Assembly: GCF_008033115.1 (NCBI RefSeq)
Contig: NZ_CP041203.1
Span: forward strand, 3,286,001 to 3,350,000
Origin: Cellulomonas sp. Y8
GTDB lineage: Bacteria > Actinomycetota > Actinomycetes > Actinomycetales > Cellulomonadaceae
Direction of reading: 5' to 3'
Length of the DNA stretch: 64,000 bases
Shown: in pieces, positions 1-8,329 of the stretch
How positions within the stretch are numbered: position 1 is the stretch's first letter
Layout: each line of letters starts with the position of its first letter
Notes under the pieces: model-generated
Databases searched by the model: none
What the model was told of the DNA's origin: nothing
The model's input: only the letters and a program-made list of their open reading frames with translations
Translations under genes and position numbers: made by a program

Positions 1-78
1 CGCGACGACCTGGGGTCCCGCGCGACCGCGCTCGAACGCGATGAGCGCCCCGGTGTCCAGGATCAGGCGTCGCGCCAC
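1..78 (-). CDS. PIN-domain toxin (VapC-like), cut by window edge
   Basis: The 26 visible codons begin GTG and read V-A-R-R-L-I-L-D-T-G-A-L-I-A-F-E-R-G. The hydrophobic strand followed by LDTGALIA is the N-terminal signature of PIN-domain ribonucleases, whose first catalytic Asp is the D of LDT. The start lies inside the last codons of the antitoxin gene (16-nt overlap), so the two are translationally coupled as in vapBC operons. By family, VapC toxins cleave tRNA or rRNA and are neutralised by the upstream antitoxin. The rest of the protein, including the other acidic residues, lies outside the window. Confidence 0.75.
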   Translation of the reverse strand, partial: MARRLILDTGALIAFERGRAGPQVVA

Positions 79-320
79 GGCACGGAGTCGCGGGTGAGCA
101 GCCGGGTCGCCGTCCCGATGTCCGCCTCGAGGTGGTCGTCCAGCGGAGGCAGGCCGGCGAGCGCCCGACGCAGCGCGCCCGCCGTCGACGAGCTGCCCGC
201 CGATCGGACCTCCGCCACCGCCCGACCGGACCGCGTGATCGTGAACGTCTCGCCGTGCGCGACCGCGTCGAGCATCCCGGGCAGGTGGCGGGACGCGTGC
301 GTGGCGGTGACGGTGCGCAT
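63..320 (-). CDS. Phd/YefM-family antitoxin
   Basis: An 85-residue protein whose N-terminus (MRTVTATHASRHLPGMLDAV) followed by GETFTITRSGRAVAEV is the usual Phd/YefM fold: a DNA-binding N-terminal half with the conserved xGRxVA motif. The C-terminal half is charged and would wrap the toxin. It is followed by the overlapping PIN-domain gene. Family members bind their own promoter and block the cognate toxin; autoregulation is expected, but no clear operator stands out in the 85 bp upstream. Confidence 0.8.
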   Translation of the reverse strand: MRTVTATHASRHLPGMLDAVAHGETFTITRSGRAVAEVRSAGSSSTAGALRRALAGLPPLDDHLEADIGTATRLLTRDSVPWRDA

Positions 321-405
321 GCGTCGAGCCTAGGGACGCGGGCACGGAGACGACAGAGGGAGTTCCCGACCTGTGGACGACGGCCGCGCGTGCGGGTCCC
401 GGGCG

Positions 406-528
406 TCAGAGCACGCCGGACGCCGCCGCCAGGCCCGCGAGAACCAGCAGCACCAGCGACCCCCACGCGCACGCGACCCACCACGGCACGTGGTGCCGGG
501 TCCGGGTGCGCGTGTGGTGCGTGGTCAT
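406..528 (-). CDS. Small single-span membrane protein, 40 aa (hypothetical)
   Basis: A 40-residue reading frame starting ATG. The first 13 residues are rich in Thr, His and Arg. The rest is a hydrophobic stretch (PWWVACAWGSLVLLVLAGLA) long enough for one membrane span, ending ASGVL. The positive N-terminus predicts an N-in orientation. Similar short His/Arg plus one-span proteins occur in actinobacterial genomes, but I do not recognise a named family. It is the only plausible gene in the 320-645 interval. No strong ribosome binding site is seen, so it may be spurious. Confidence 0.45.
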   Translation of the reverse strand: MTTHHTRTRTRHHVPWWVACAWGSLVLLVLAGLAAASGVL

Positions 529-643
529 GCCTGTGTGATCGGCACCACGCGGCCGGGCTCAAGCGGTCGGGACCGACTCGCCCGGGTGACTTCCCGGCGG
601 GGGTGTCACCCGGTCGCCACCCGGCCCCGGCCGGCGGCCGGCC

Positions 644-1168
644 TCAGCCCTGCTCGGTCTCCTGAACCTGCTGGGACAGCTGCTCGACCTGCTGCGCGAG
701 CGTGTCGAGGGCGTCGGCCGTCGTGGCGTCGACCTGCGAGGACGCCGAGTCGAGAGCCGAGCGGGCCGAGTCGAGCGCGGAGCGCGCGGAGTCGAGCTGC
801 TCCTGGGTCGCGGCGGTGCCGTCGGCCTGGGCCTGCTCGAGCGCCGCGGTGGCGTCGTCGATCGCGGTGGACGACTGGTCGACCGCGCCCTGCGCGGCCT
901 CGCGCGCGCTCGCGTCGAGGTCCTGGAGCCGGGCGCGGGCGTCGTCGACGGCGGACTGCGCGGACTCGACGCGCTCGCGGACCTGGTCGGCGAGGTCGCG
1001 CAGGTTGCCGGCGGCCTCGCTGGCCGAGTCGGCGACCGACTGCGCCTGGGACGCGACCTCCTCGGCCTGGGAGCAGGCGCCGAGCGCGAGCGCGGCGGCG
1101 AGCGCGAGCGGCAGGGCGGCCGCGGCGCGGGCGCGGCGGGCGGGACGTGCGGTGCGGCGGGTGGTCAT
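644..1168 (-). CDS. Coiled-coil lipoprotein (hypothetical)
   Basis: A 174-residue protein. The chosen ATG has a strong GAGGAGG ribosome binding site; an earlier in-frame start would give an implausible N-terminus. Residues 1-31 form a lipoprotein signal: an Arg-rich n-region, a hydrophobic core and the lipobox LALGAC, so the Cys becomes acylated and the protein is anchored outside the membrane. The rest is almost entirely Ala, Gln, Ser, Asp and Glu in heptad-like order (SQAEEVASQAQSVADSASEA and following), predicting a long coiled coil. No enzymatic motif is visible; a cell-envelope spacer or scaffold role is a guess. Confidence 0.75.
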   Translation of the reverse strand: MTTRRTARPARRARAAAALPLALAAALALGACSQAEEVASQAQSVADSASEAAGNLRDLADQVRERVESAQSAVDDARARLQDLDASAREAAQGAVDQSSTAIDDATAALEQAQADGTAATQEQLDSARSALDSARSALDSASSQVDATTADALDTLAQQVEQLSQQVQETEQG

Positions 1169-1234
1169 CGGCGGGCCTCCTCGTCGGTGGACCGCCCAGT
1201 GTGCCAGCCGCACCTGGGAGCGGACGCAGAGGAA

Positions 1235-1269
1235 CGCCCCGCCCGCGACGGGTGGTCGCGGGCGGGGCG
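1235..1269. terminator. Hairpin terminator downstream of adhE
   Basis: Perfect 15-bp inverted repeat (left arm CGCCCCGCCCGCGAC) with a 5-nt loop, lying between the end of adhE and the lipoprotein gene on the same strand. There is no clear U-tract, as is common for actinobacterial terminators. Confidence 0.7.
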
Positions 1270-1308
1270 CTCGGGCGAGCAGCGACCTGGGTCAGGTCGG
1301 AGGGACGC

Positions 1309-4023
1309 TCAGGCGTCGGCCTCCGCCGGGGCCCCCGCCCCGGCGGGCGCGCTCTCGGCGCCCTGCTGCTGCTCGCGGCGGCCCCGCACCTCCGCGACGG
1401 AGGTGCCGTAGTAGGCCGCGGTCATGATGTCCTTCATGTCCGCCCGCATCGGCATGCGGGGGTTGGCGGGCGCGCACTGGTCCTCGTACGCGCCCATGGC
1501 GACCTCGTCGAGCCGGGACAGGAAGTCCTGCTCGTCGACGCCCTGCGCCTGGAAGGACGACGGGATGCCGACCTTGGCGCGCAGCGCCTCGATCGCCAGG
1601 GCGTAGGACTCGACGCCCTGCTCCGGGGTCTCGGCCGGCAGGCCCAGCATCTGGGCGATCTGCTGGAACCGCTCCGGGGCCACGTAGTGCTCGTACTTCG
1701 GCCAGCTGGTGAGCTTGGTCGGGATCTGGCCGTTGTACCGGATCACGTGCGGCAGCAGCGTGGCGTTGGTCCGGCCGTGCACCAGGTGGAACGTCGAGCC
1801 GATGACGTGCGCCATCGCGTGCACGATGCCGAGGAACGCGTTGCCGAACGCCATGCCGGCGATGGTGCCCGCATTGTGCATCTTCTCCCGGGCGTCCTTG
1901 GTGGCCGGGTCGGCCGGGTCGCCGTTCACGGACTGCGCCAGGTTGTCGAAGATCAGGCGGATCGCCTGCAGCGCCATGCCGTCGGTGAAGTCGTTGGCGT
2001 ACACCGCGACGAACGCCTCGGTGGCGTGGGTCAGGGCGTCGAAGCCGGAGTCGGCGGCCAGCGAGCGCGGCATCTTCGAGGTGAGGACCGGGTCGATGAT
2101 CGCGACCGTCGGGGTCAGCGCGTAGTCCGCCAGCGGGTACTTCTTGCCCGCGTCCGGGTCGGAGATGACGGCGAACGGGGTGACCTCCGCGCCGGTGCCC
2201 GAGGTCGTCGGGATGCACACCAGCTTGGCGAGCTCGCCCAGGGTCGGGAACTTGAACGCGCGCTTGCGGACGTCGAAGAACTTCTGCTTGAGGTCGGAGA
2301 ACACGATCTCCGGGTGCTCGTAGAGCAGCCACATGACCTTGGCGGCGTCCATGGGCGACCCGCCGCCGAGCGCGATGATCGTGTCGGGGCGGAAGTGGCG
2401 CATCTGCGCGGCGCCCGCCTGGACGGTCTTGACGCTGGGCTCGGGCTCGACCTGGTCGATGATCTGGACGGACACGTTGTTGCCGCGGCGGTGCAGGACG
2501 TCGAGGACCCGGTCGACGAAGCCGAGGGTGGTCATCGTGGCGTCGGTGACGATGGTGACGCGCTCGACGTCGGCCATGTCGGACAGGTAGCGGATGGCGT
2601 TCGGCTCGAAGTACGTCTTGGCCGGGACCTTGAACCACTGCAAGTTGTTGTTCCTCCGGCCCACGCGCTTGATGTTGACGAGGTTGATCGCCGAGACGTT
2701 GTTCGACACCGAGTTGTGGCCGTAGGAGCCGCAGCCCAGGGTCAGCGACGGGATGAAGGCGTTGTAGATGTCGCCGATGCCGCCGAGCGAGGAGGGCGCG
2801 TTCGCGATGACGCGGATCGCCTTGACGCGGTTGCCGTACTCCTCGGTGAGGGCGTCGTCCTGGGTGTGGATCGCGGCGGAGTGGCCGAGGCCGTCGAACT
2901 CGACCATCTGCTCGGCGAGCTGGATGCCCTGCTCGGTCGAGGTGGCGCGCAGCACGGCGAGCACCGGGCAGAGCTTCTCGCGGGTCAGCGGCTCGTTCGG
3001 GCCGACCGAGCCGACCTCGGCCAGGATGATCGAGGTATCGGCGGGGACGGTGAAGCCGGCCTGCTCGGCGATCCACTGCGGGGACTTGCCGACGACGGTC
3101 GGGTTGAGCTTGGCGTCGCCGCAGTTCTTGCCCTTGGCCTCGACCCCGAAGATGAACTTCTCGAGGAGCGCCTTCTCCTTCTTGGTGGCGCGGTACGCGT
3201 GCAGCACGGCGAACTCGGCCAGCGCGGCGTCGTAGATCTCGTCGTCCAGGATGACGGCCTGCTCGGAGGCGCAGATCATGCCGTTGTCGAAGGACTTGGA
3301 CAGCACCACGTCGTTGACGGCCCGCTTGAGCTTGGCGGTCTTCTCGATGTAGGCGGGGACGTTGCCGGCGCCGACGCCGAGGGCCGGCTTGCCGCAGGAG
3401 TACGCGGCCCGGACCATCGCGTTGCCGCCGGTCGCGAGGATCGTCGAGACGCCCGGGTGGTTCATCAGCAGGCCGGTGGCCTCCATCGACGGGGTCTCGA
3501 CCCACTGGATGCAGTGCTCGGGGGCGCCGGCGGCGATCGCCGCGTCCCGCACGACGCGGGCGGCGGCCACGGAGGACTGCTGCGCGTTCGGGTGGAACGC
3601 GAAGATGATCGGGTTGCGGGTCTTCAGCGCGATGAGCGCCTTGAAGATCGCCGTCGACGTCGGGTTGGTCACCGGGGTCATGGCGCAGATGACGCCGACC
3701 GGCTCGGCGATCTCGGTGATGCCGTTGATCTCGTCGCGGGAGATGACGCCCACGGTCTTGAGCGCCGCCATCGAGTTGGTGACGTGCTCGCAGGCGAAGA
3801 TGTTCTTGACGGCCTTGTCCTCGAAGACGCCGCGGCCGGTCTCCTCGACGGCCAGCTCGGCGAGCTGCCCGTGCTGGTCCAGCGCCGCGACGGCGGCCTT
3901 CTTGACCAGGCGGTCCACGTCCTCCTGGGTGAAGCGGGCGTACTCGGCCAGCGCCTTGGTCGCGCCGGCGACCAGCTGGTCGATGGCCGCGGCGGTGTCG
4001 GTGCTCGTCGTCGTGGTGGTCAC
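1309..4023 (-). CDS. adhE: Bifunctional acetaldehyde-CoA/alcohol dehydrogenase AdhE
   Basis: A 904-residue protein of usual AdhE length. Residues about 1-450 are the CoA-acylating aldehyde dehydrogenase: AMTPVTNPTS is the cofactor region and C251 in NGMICASEQ is the catalytic thiol. Residues about 480-870 are the iron-dependent alcohol dehydrogenase, with GGGSPMDAAK and the metal-binding His cluster in HAMAHVIGSTFHLVHG. It reduces acetyl-CoA via acetaldehyde to ethanol, reoxidising two NADH, and the family forms cytosolic spirosomes. GTG is chosen because GGGAGAG sits just upstream and the N-terminus then matches the family; the frame stays open further upstream without homology. The Gln/Ala-rich C-terminal tail (about 25 residues) is an extension. 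It appears monocistronic, with an AT-richer 347-bp promoter region. Confidence 0.95.
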   Translation of the reverse strand: MTTTTTSTDTAAAIDQLVAGATKALAEYARFTQEDVDRLVKKAAVAALDQHGQLAELAVEETGRGVFEDKAVKNIFACEHVTNSMAALKTVGVISRDEINGITEIAEPVGVICAMTPVTNPTSTAIFKALIALKTRNPIIFAFHPNAQQSSVAAARVVRDAAIAAGAPEHCIQWVETPSMEATGLLMNHPGVSTILATGGNAMVRAAYSCGKPALGVGAGNVPAYIEKTAKLKRAVNDVVLSKSFDNGMICASEQAVILDDEIYDAALAEFAVLHAYRATKKEKALLEKFIFGVEAKGKNCGDAKLNPTVVGKSPQWIAEQAGFTVPADTSIILAEVGSVGPNEPLTREKLCPVLAVLRATSTEQGIQLAEQMVEFDGLGHSAAIHTQDDALTEEYGNRVKAIRVIANAPSSLGGIGDIYNAFIPSLTLGCGSYGHNSVSNNVSAINLVNIKRVGRRNNNLQWFKVPAKTYFEPNAIRYLSDMADVERVTIVTDATMTTLGFVDRVLDVLHRRGNNVSVQIIDQVEPEPSVKTVQAGAAQMRHFRPDTIIALGGGSPMDAAKVMWLLYEHPEIVFSDLKQKFFDVRKRAFKFPTLGELAKLVCIPTTSGTGAEVTPFAVISDPDAGKKYPLADYALTPTVAIIDPVLTSKMPRSLAADSGFDALTHATEAFVAVYANDFTDGMALQAIRLIFDNLAQSVNGDPADPATKDAREKMHNAGTIAGMAFGNAFLGIVHAMAHVIGSTFHLVHGRTNATLLPHVIRYNGQIPTKLTSWPKYEHYVAPERFQQIAQMLGLPAETPEQGVESYALAIEALRAKVGIPSSFQAQGVDEQDFLSRLDEVAMGAYEDQCAPANPRMPMRADMKDIMTAAYYGTSVAEVRGRREQQQGAESAPAGAGAPAEADA

Positions 4024-4091
4024 GGGGACTCTCCCGAGGGTGGTGGGTTGGGGTGCGGAGGGCTCCGTCGACCTCACGACCAGAACGGTAT

Positions 4092-4206
4092 CGAGAAAAG
4101 TTTCACAAAGTCTGGGACCGGAGTCCCGGGGACCTCGGTCCCGCCTCGGCGGGTGGGCCGCCGGTCGTGCGCGCGGCGCACGATATGTCGCGAAAATGCG
4201 CACAAA
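4092..4206 (-). promoter_or_regulatory. adhE upstream region with two related 18-mers
   Basis: The 4024-4370 interval contains no gene. It is clearly richer in A/T than its surroundings and serves adhE on one side and the Roadblock genes on the other. On the minus strand two copies of TTTGTGNNNNTTTTCNCG occur (plus-strand positions 4092-4109 and 4189-4206), 97 bp apart and identical at all fixed positions. The TTTGTG half-site recalls redox-repressor (Rex) operators, but a full Rex palindrome is absent, so the regulator is not identified. Confidence 0.4.
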
Positions 4207-4370
4207 GGCGGATCTGGGATCGATTGCGTACATTTGCGTCGCTGGTCAGCGCATTGCTGACAGTGCGTCGAAATGTCGGTAACGTGCGGCGCACCGCGCG
4301 TCGGCCCCCGCCGTCCGCGACCACCGACCCGCGGCCGGACCCCCGGCCGGCCGCCGCCGAGGAGGCCCCC

Positions 4371-4739
4371 GTGCCCACGCTCCAGGACGTCGCCCAGGAC
4401 CTGATGGACCTCGACGGCGCGATCGCCTTCGCGTTCGTCGACCACACGAACGGGCTCGTGCTCGCGTCCGCCACCTCCGTGCCGTACGACATCGAGCTCG
4501 CCGCGGCCGTCGCCACCGAGTTCGTCCGCGCCAAGCTGCGCGCAGTCGAGCAGATGGGTCGCGGCGGGGCGGTCGAGGACATCCTCGTCACGCTGGAGGA
4601 CGAGCTGCACCTGACGCTGGTGTGCGACCACCCGCGCCTCCAGGGTGTGTTCGGCTACCTCGCCCTCGACCGCCGGCGCGGCAACCTCGCGCTCGCGCGG
4701 CGCACCCTGCGCTCGCTCGGCGGGTCCGTCGAGCTCTAG
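4371..4739 (+). CDS. Roadblock/LC7-domain protein (first paralogue)
   Basis: A 122-residue single-domain protein starting GTG with GAGGAGG upstream. Features of the Roadblock/LC7 fold: an N-terminal helix and strand (LMDLDGAIAFAFVDHTNGLV), the helix DIELAAAVATEFVRAK, the strand pair EDILVTLEDELHLTLV, and a final helix GNLALARRTLRSL. It is close in sequence to the next gene, so the pair arose by duplication. Bacterial Roadblock proteins such as MglB form dimers that act on small GTPases, often near histidine kinases in actinobacterial conservons. No GTPase gene is nearby here, so the partner is unknown. Confidence 0.75.
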   Translation: MPTLQDVAQDLMDLDGAIAFAFVDHTNGLVLASATSVPYDIELAAAVATEFVRAKLRAVEQMGRGGAVEDILVTLEDELHLTLVCDHPRLQGVFGYLALDRRRGNLALARRTLRSLGGSVEL

Positions 4740-4864
4740 CCGGAGCGGGGACCCGGCGCCGGGCCGCGCCCCCGAATCGCGTTCGGGGGCGCGGAACGGC
4801 GATTGGGGTGGTGCCTCCCGGTGGCAGCGTCGCTCCCGTTCCACCGGACGACGAGGAGTGACGC

Positions 4865-5242
4865 ATGATCAGCATGGAGGAAGCAACGGCCCAGGTGATG
4901 GCGCTGGACGGCGCGATCGCGCTCGCGGGCGTCGACTACACGAGCGGCATGACGATCATGTCGACCGTCGTGAAGCCGTTCGACATCGAGCTCGCCGCGG
5001 CCGTCGCCACCGAGGTGGTGCGCGCGCAGATGCGCGCGATCGACCAGCTGGGCGGCGGGCAGTCGATCGACGACATCCTCATCTCGCTGTCGGACGAGCT
5101 GCACCTCATCACCCTGAGCGACGACCCGCGCTACGCCGGCCTGTTCTCGTACCTGGTGCTCGACCGGCAGCGGGGCAACCTCGCGCTCGCCCGCCGGCGG
5201 CTGCGCGACCTGACCCAGGCCGGCATCGAGCTCGAGCGCTGA
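4865..5242 (+). CDS. Roadblock/LC7-domain protein (second paralogue)
   Basis: A 125-residue protein starting ATG with a GAGGAG ribosome binding site. It aligns along its full length with the preceding gene: MALDGAIALAGVDYTSGMTI, DIELAAAVATEVVRAQ, DDILISLSDELHLITLSDDP and RGNLALARRRLRDL. The 125-bp gap between them has an inverted repeat of GCGCCCCCGAA type that could moderate read-through. Two non-identical copies suggest a heterodimer. Function is inferred from fold only. Confidence 0.75.
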   Translation: MISMEEATAQVMALDGAIALAGVDYTSGMTIMSTVVKPFDIELAAAVATEVVRAQMRAIDQLGGGQSIDDILISLSDELHLITLSDDPRYAGLFSYLVLDRQRGNLALARRRLRDLTQAGIELER

Positions 5243-5273
5243 GCCGACCCCGGCGACGACCCAGGAGGTGCGC

Positions 5274-5792
5274 GTGGACGCCGCGCAGGTGCTCGACACC
5301 CTCACCCGCGCGCTGCCGCCCGGGGCGACGGCGTCCTGGCTCGCGCCGGACGGCGCCGCCGCCCCCGGGGTGGCGGCGCCCGAGCCGGGCATCGCGGCGC
5401 TGGTCGCGGCCCTCGCGGCCGCGGTCGCCCGGGACGGGGGCGACCTCGCCGGGGACAGCAGCAGCCTGCTCGTCGAGTCGCCGGCGCGGACGCTGCTCGC
5501 CCACCGGCTCGGCGGCCACGGCACGCTCGTGGTCGTGGCGGGGCCGGATCTCAACCTGGCGCTGGTCCGTCGGCTGGTCCGCACGGCGCTCGCGGACGGC
5601 GAGCCGCGCGGTGCCCACGACGCCCCCGGCGGGCCCACCGGGACCGGTGCCGCGGCCGTCGCGGAGCCCGCCGCCGAGGGTCCGGTGCCGGCCCTGCCGC
5701 GACGCGCGCCCGCCGCCCGGGTGACCGACTTCCGCTACGAGCCGGAGGACGTCGAGGTCCTCCGTCAGCTGCGCGAGGCGCTCACGGGCTGA
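5274..5792 (+). CDS. Divergent Roadblock-like protein (hypothetical)
   Basis: A 172-residue protein. The start is GTG, placed 5 nt after a perfect AGGAGG. It follows the second Roadblock gene by 31 bp, so it is probably in the same operon. No family is certain, but the segment SSLLVESPARTLLAHRLGGH through GPDLNLALVRRLVRTAL has the strand-strand-helix order and NLALxRR motif of its two neighbours, so I read it as a third, degenerate Roadblock domain (residues 1-105). It is followed by a Pro/Ala linker and a conserved-looking tail (VTDFRYEPEDVEVLRQLREAL). The tail could be a docking peptide. Confidence in the gene is high, in the function low. Confidence 0.65.
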   Translation: MDAAQVLDTLTRALPPGATASWLAPDGAAAPGVAAPEPGIAALVAALAAAVARDGGDLAGDSSSLLVESPARTLLAHRLGGHGTLVVVAGPDLNLALVRRLVRTALADGEPRGAHDAPGGPTGTGAAAVAEPAAEGPVPALPRRAPAARVTDFRYEPEDVEVLRQLREALTG

Positions 5793-5815
5793 CCCGCGAG
5801 CGCCCCGCGCCGCCC

Positions 5816-8329
5816 TCAGTCGTGCGAGACCGGCGGCGGCGTGAGCACCGTCGGGTGGTCCGGCACGCTCGCGGTCATCAGGGTGCCGTCGGCACGGCGG
5901 GTGCCCTCGATGTCCCGGACCGTCGGGGTGCCGATCAGCCGCGGCGCGGGGGCCAGCGGCAGCACGACGGGGTCGCCCGCGGTGACCTTGACGGGCTCGC
6001 CGCGCACGACCAGGTCCGCGGCGTCGCCCTCCTCGACGGTGAGCCGCAGCTCGGTGTGCCGGACGTCGACGCGCACCCGGCTGCCGCGCAGCGTGAGCCG
6101 GAACGTCAGCCCGTCCCAGACCTCGGGCAGCCGCGGGTCGAGGGACACGACGCCCTCGTGGTCCCGCATGCCGCCGAACCCGCAGGCCAGCGCGCTCCAC
6201 ACGCCGCCGGCCGACGCGACGTGCACGCCGTCCGCGGTGTTGTGGTGCAGGTCGGCCAGGTCCACGTACAGCGCCGACGTGAAGTAGCGCAGCGCGAGCT
6301 CCTGGTACCCGACCTCGGAGGCCACGATCGACTGCACGACGCCGGACAGCGTCGAGTCGCCGGTGGTCAGCGGGTCGTAGTAGTCGAAGTCGGCGAGCTT
6401 CTCCTCGGCGGTGAACTGGTCGCCCTGCAGGAACAGCGCCAGCACGACGTCCGCCTGCTTGAGCACCTGGAACCGGTAGATCACCAGCGGGTGGTAGTAG
6501 AGCAGCAGGGGGCGCTTGGCCGGGTCGGTGTTGGCCAGGTCCCAGAGCTCCTTCTCGAGGAAGTTCGCGTCCTGGGGGTGGATGCCGAGGCGCTCGTCGA
6601 ACGGGATGTGCATCCGCTCGGCGGCGTGCGCCCACTCGTCCAGCTCGTCCTGCGTCAGGTGCAGCCGAGCGACGAGCGCGGCGTGCTCGGCGGGGTGCTC
6701 GTGCGCCAGGCGGTCCACGGCCTCGACGGCGCCGCGCAGGTTGGCGCGGGCCATCACGTTGGTGAACAGGTTGTCGTTCACCACGGTCGTGTACTCGTCC
6801 GGCCCGGTGACGCCGTGGATGTGGAACGACGCGTCGCCGTTCGTCCCGCGCCAGAAGCCCAGGTCGGCCCACATGCGCGCGGTCTCCACCAGGATGTCGA
6901 CGGCCTCGCGGGCGAGGAAGTCGTCGTCGCCGGTGGCCGCGACGTACTGCCGCACGGCGTGCGCGATGTCGGCGTCGATGTGGTACTGCGCGGTGCCGGC
7001 CGCGTAGTAGGCGGACGCCTCCTCGCCGTTGATCGTGCGCCAGGGGAACAGCGCGCCGTTCTGGTTCAGCTCGGCGGCGCGGCGGCGCGCGGCGTCGAGC
7101 ATCGTGTAGCGGAACCGCAGCGCGTTCCGGGCGATCCGCGGCGAGGTGTAGGTCAGGAACGGCAGGACGTAGACCTCGGTGTCCCAGAAGTAGTGCCCGC
7201 TGTACCCGGAGCCGGTGAGGCCCTTCGCGGCGATGCCGTTGCCCTCGGCGCGCGCCGTCGCCTGCGCGAGCTGGAACAGGTTCCACCGGATCGCCTGCTG
7301 CAGGTCGGGCTGCCCGGGGACCTCGACGTCGCTGCGCGCCCAGAAGTCGTCGAGCCATGCGCGCTGGTCGGCGAACAGCCGGTCGACGCCGGCCGCCTCG
7401 GCCCGGTCGAGCGTCCGGCGGCAGCGGTCGGCGAGCTCGCGCGCGGGGACGCCGCGGGACGAGTGGTAGGTGACGACCTTGGTGATCCGGACCGTCTGGC
7501 CCTGCTTCGCGTCGATCCGGTAGACGTGCTTCGCCAGGTCCTCCTCGACGAGCGACAGCTCCTCGTAGGCGTTGTCCGTCTCGATGGCGTGGTCGGCGGC
7601 CACGGCGAGCGTCATGCCGGACGCGGCGGCCCGGTAGGACATGACGTACCGGCCCTCGGAGCCCCAGTGCGTCTTCGGCTCGAGCACCCGCGCGGTCAGC
7701 GTCTCGGACTTGCGGGGGTCGAAGCCCTCGCCCATCGCGGCGGCGCGGACGTGGTACTCGTCCTGGCCGTCCTGCCGGTTGAGGATCTGGCTGCTCAGCA
7801 CGACCGGGGCGTCGGCGTCGAGCATCGTCAGCTCGTACGTCATGACGGCCAGGTGCCGCTCGGCGAACGAGACCATGCGCCGGGTGCGCACCTGGACGCG
7901 CTTGCCGGACGGGGTCTGCCAGACCAGGTCGCGGGAGAGCACGCCGTCGCGGAAGTCGAGGCTGCGCTCGTAGGAGTGCAGGTCGGCCACCGTGAGCAGC
8001 AGCGGCTCGTCGTCCACGTACAGCCGCATGATCTTGGCGTCCGGGACGTTGACGATCGTCTGGCCGACGCGGGCGAAGCCGTACGCCTCCTCGGCGTGCC
8101 GGATCGGCCAGGTCTCGTGGAAGCCGTTGATGAAGGTGCCGTGGCTGTGGCTGTCCCGGCCCTCCTCGACGTTGCCGCGCATGCCGAGGTACCCGTTGCC
8201 GACGGCGAACAGGGTCTCGGTCCGGCCCAGGTCGGCGGCGTCGTGGCGCGTCTCGCGTAGCCGCCACTCGTCCTTCGGGAACCGGTTGCGGTCCAGGGGG
8301 TCCGGGGTGAACAGGGAGGTGGGGTTCAC
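5816..8329 (-). CDS. GH65 disaccharide phosphorylase (maltose/kojibiose/trehalose type)
   Basis: An 837-residue protein of normal GH65 length. It has an N-terminal beta-sandwich (ETLFAVGNGYLGMRGNVEEG), the (alpha/alpha)6 barrel with FWDTEVYVLPFLTYTSPRIA, and the general-acid Glu E512 in GVTGPDEYTT. GH65 phosphorylases cleave an alpha-linked glucose disaccharide with phosphate, giving beta-glucose 1-phosphate and glucose with inversion. The gene overlaps the beta-phosphoglucomutase start region by 4 nt (ATGA), so both products are made together and the glucose 1-phosphate enters glycolysis as glucose 6-phosphate. Linkage specificity (maltose, trehalose, kojibiose, nigerose) cannot be read safely. 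It is cytosolic; no signal peptide is seen. Confidence 0.92.
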   Translation of the reverse strand: MNPTSLFTPDPLDRNRFPKDEWRLRETRHDAADLGRTETLFAVGNGYLGMRGNVEEGRDSHSHGTFINGFHETWPIRHAEEAYGFARVGQTIVNVPDAKIMRLYVDDEPLLLTVADLHSYERSLDFRDGVLSRDLVWQTPSGKRVQVRTRRMVSFAERHLAVMTYELTMLDADAPVVLSSQILNRQDGQDEYHVRAAAMGEGFDPRKSETLTARVLEPKTHWGSEGRYVMSYRAAASGMTLAVAADHAIETDNAYEELSLVEEDLAKHVYRIDAKQGQTVRITKVVTYHSSRGVPARELADRCRRTLDRAEAAGVDRLFADQRAWLDDFWARSDVEVPGQPDLQQAIRWNLFQLAQATARAEGNGIAAKGLTGSGYSGHYFWDTEVYVLPFLTYTSPRIARNALRFRYTMLDAARRRAAELNQNGALFPWRTINGEEASAYYAAGTAQYHIDADIAHAVRQYVAATGDDDFLAREAVDILVETARMWADLGFWRGTNGDASFHIHGVTGPDEYTTVVNDNLFTNVMARANLRGAVEAVDRLAHEHPAEHAALVARLHLTQDELDEWAHAAERMHIPFDERLGIHPQDANFLEKELWDLANTDPAKRPLLLYYHPLVIYRFQVLKQADVVLALFLQGDQFTAEEKLADFDYYDPLTTGDSTLSGVVQSIVASEVGYQELALRYFTSALYVDLADLHHNTADGVHVASAGGVWSALACGFGGMRDHEGVVSLDPRLPEVWDGLTFRLTLRGSRVRVDVRHTELRLTVEEGDAADLVVRGEPVKVTAGDPVVLPLAPAPRLIGTPTVRDIEGTRRADGTLMTASVPDHPTVLTPPPVSHD

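Noticed and set aside
4092..4109. Rex operator upstream of adhE
   Set aside because: Only one TTTGTGAA half-site is present; the opposite TTCACAA half is missing, so I list it as an unknown motif pair instead.
373..4260. Very long open frame on the plus strand opposite adhE
   Set aside because: It is a shadow of adhE caused by GC-rich codon bias: low-complexity Arg/Gly/Val composition, no family resemblance, no ribosome binding site.
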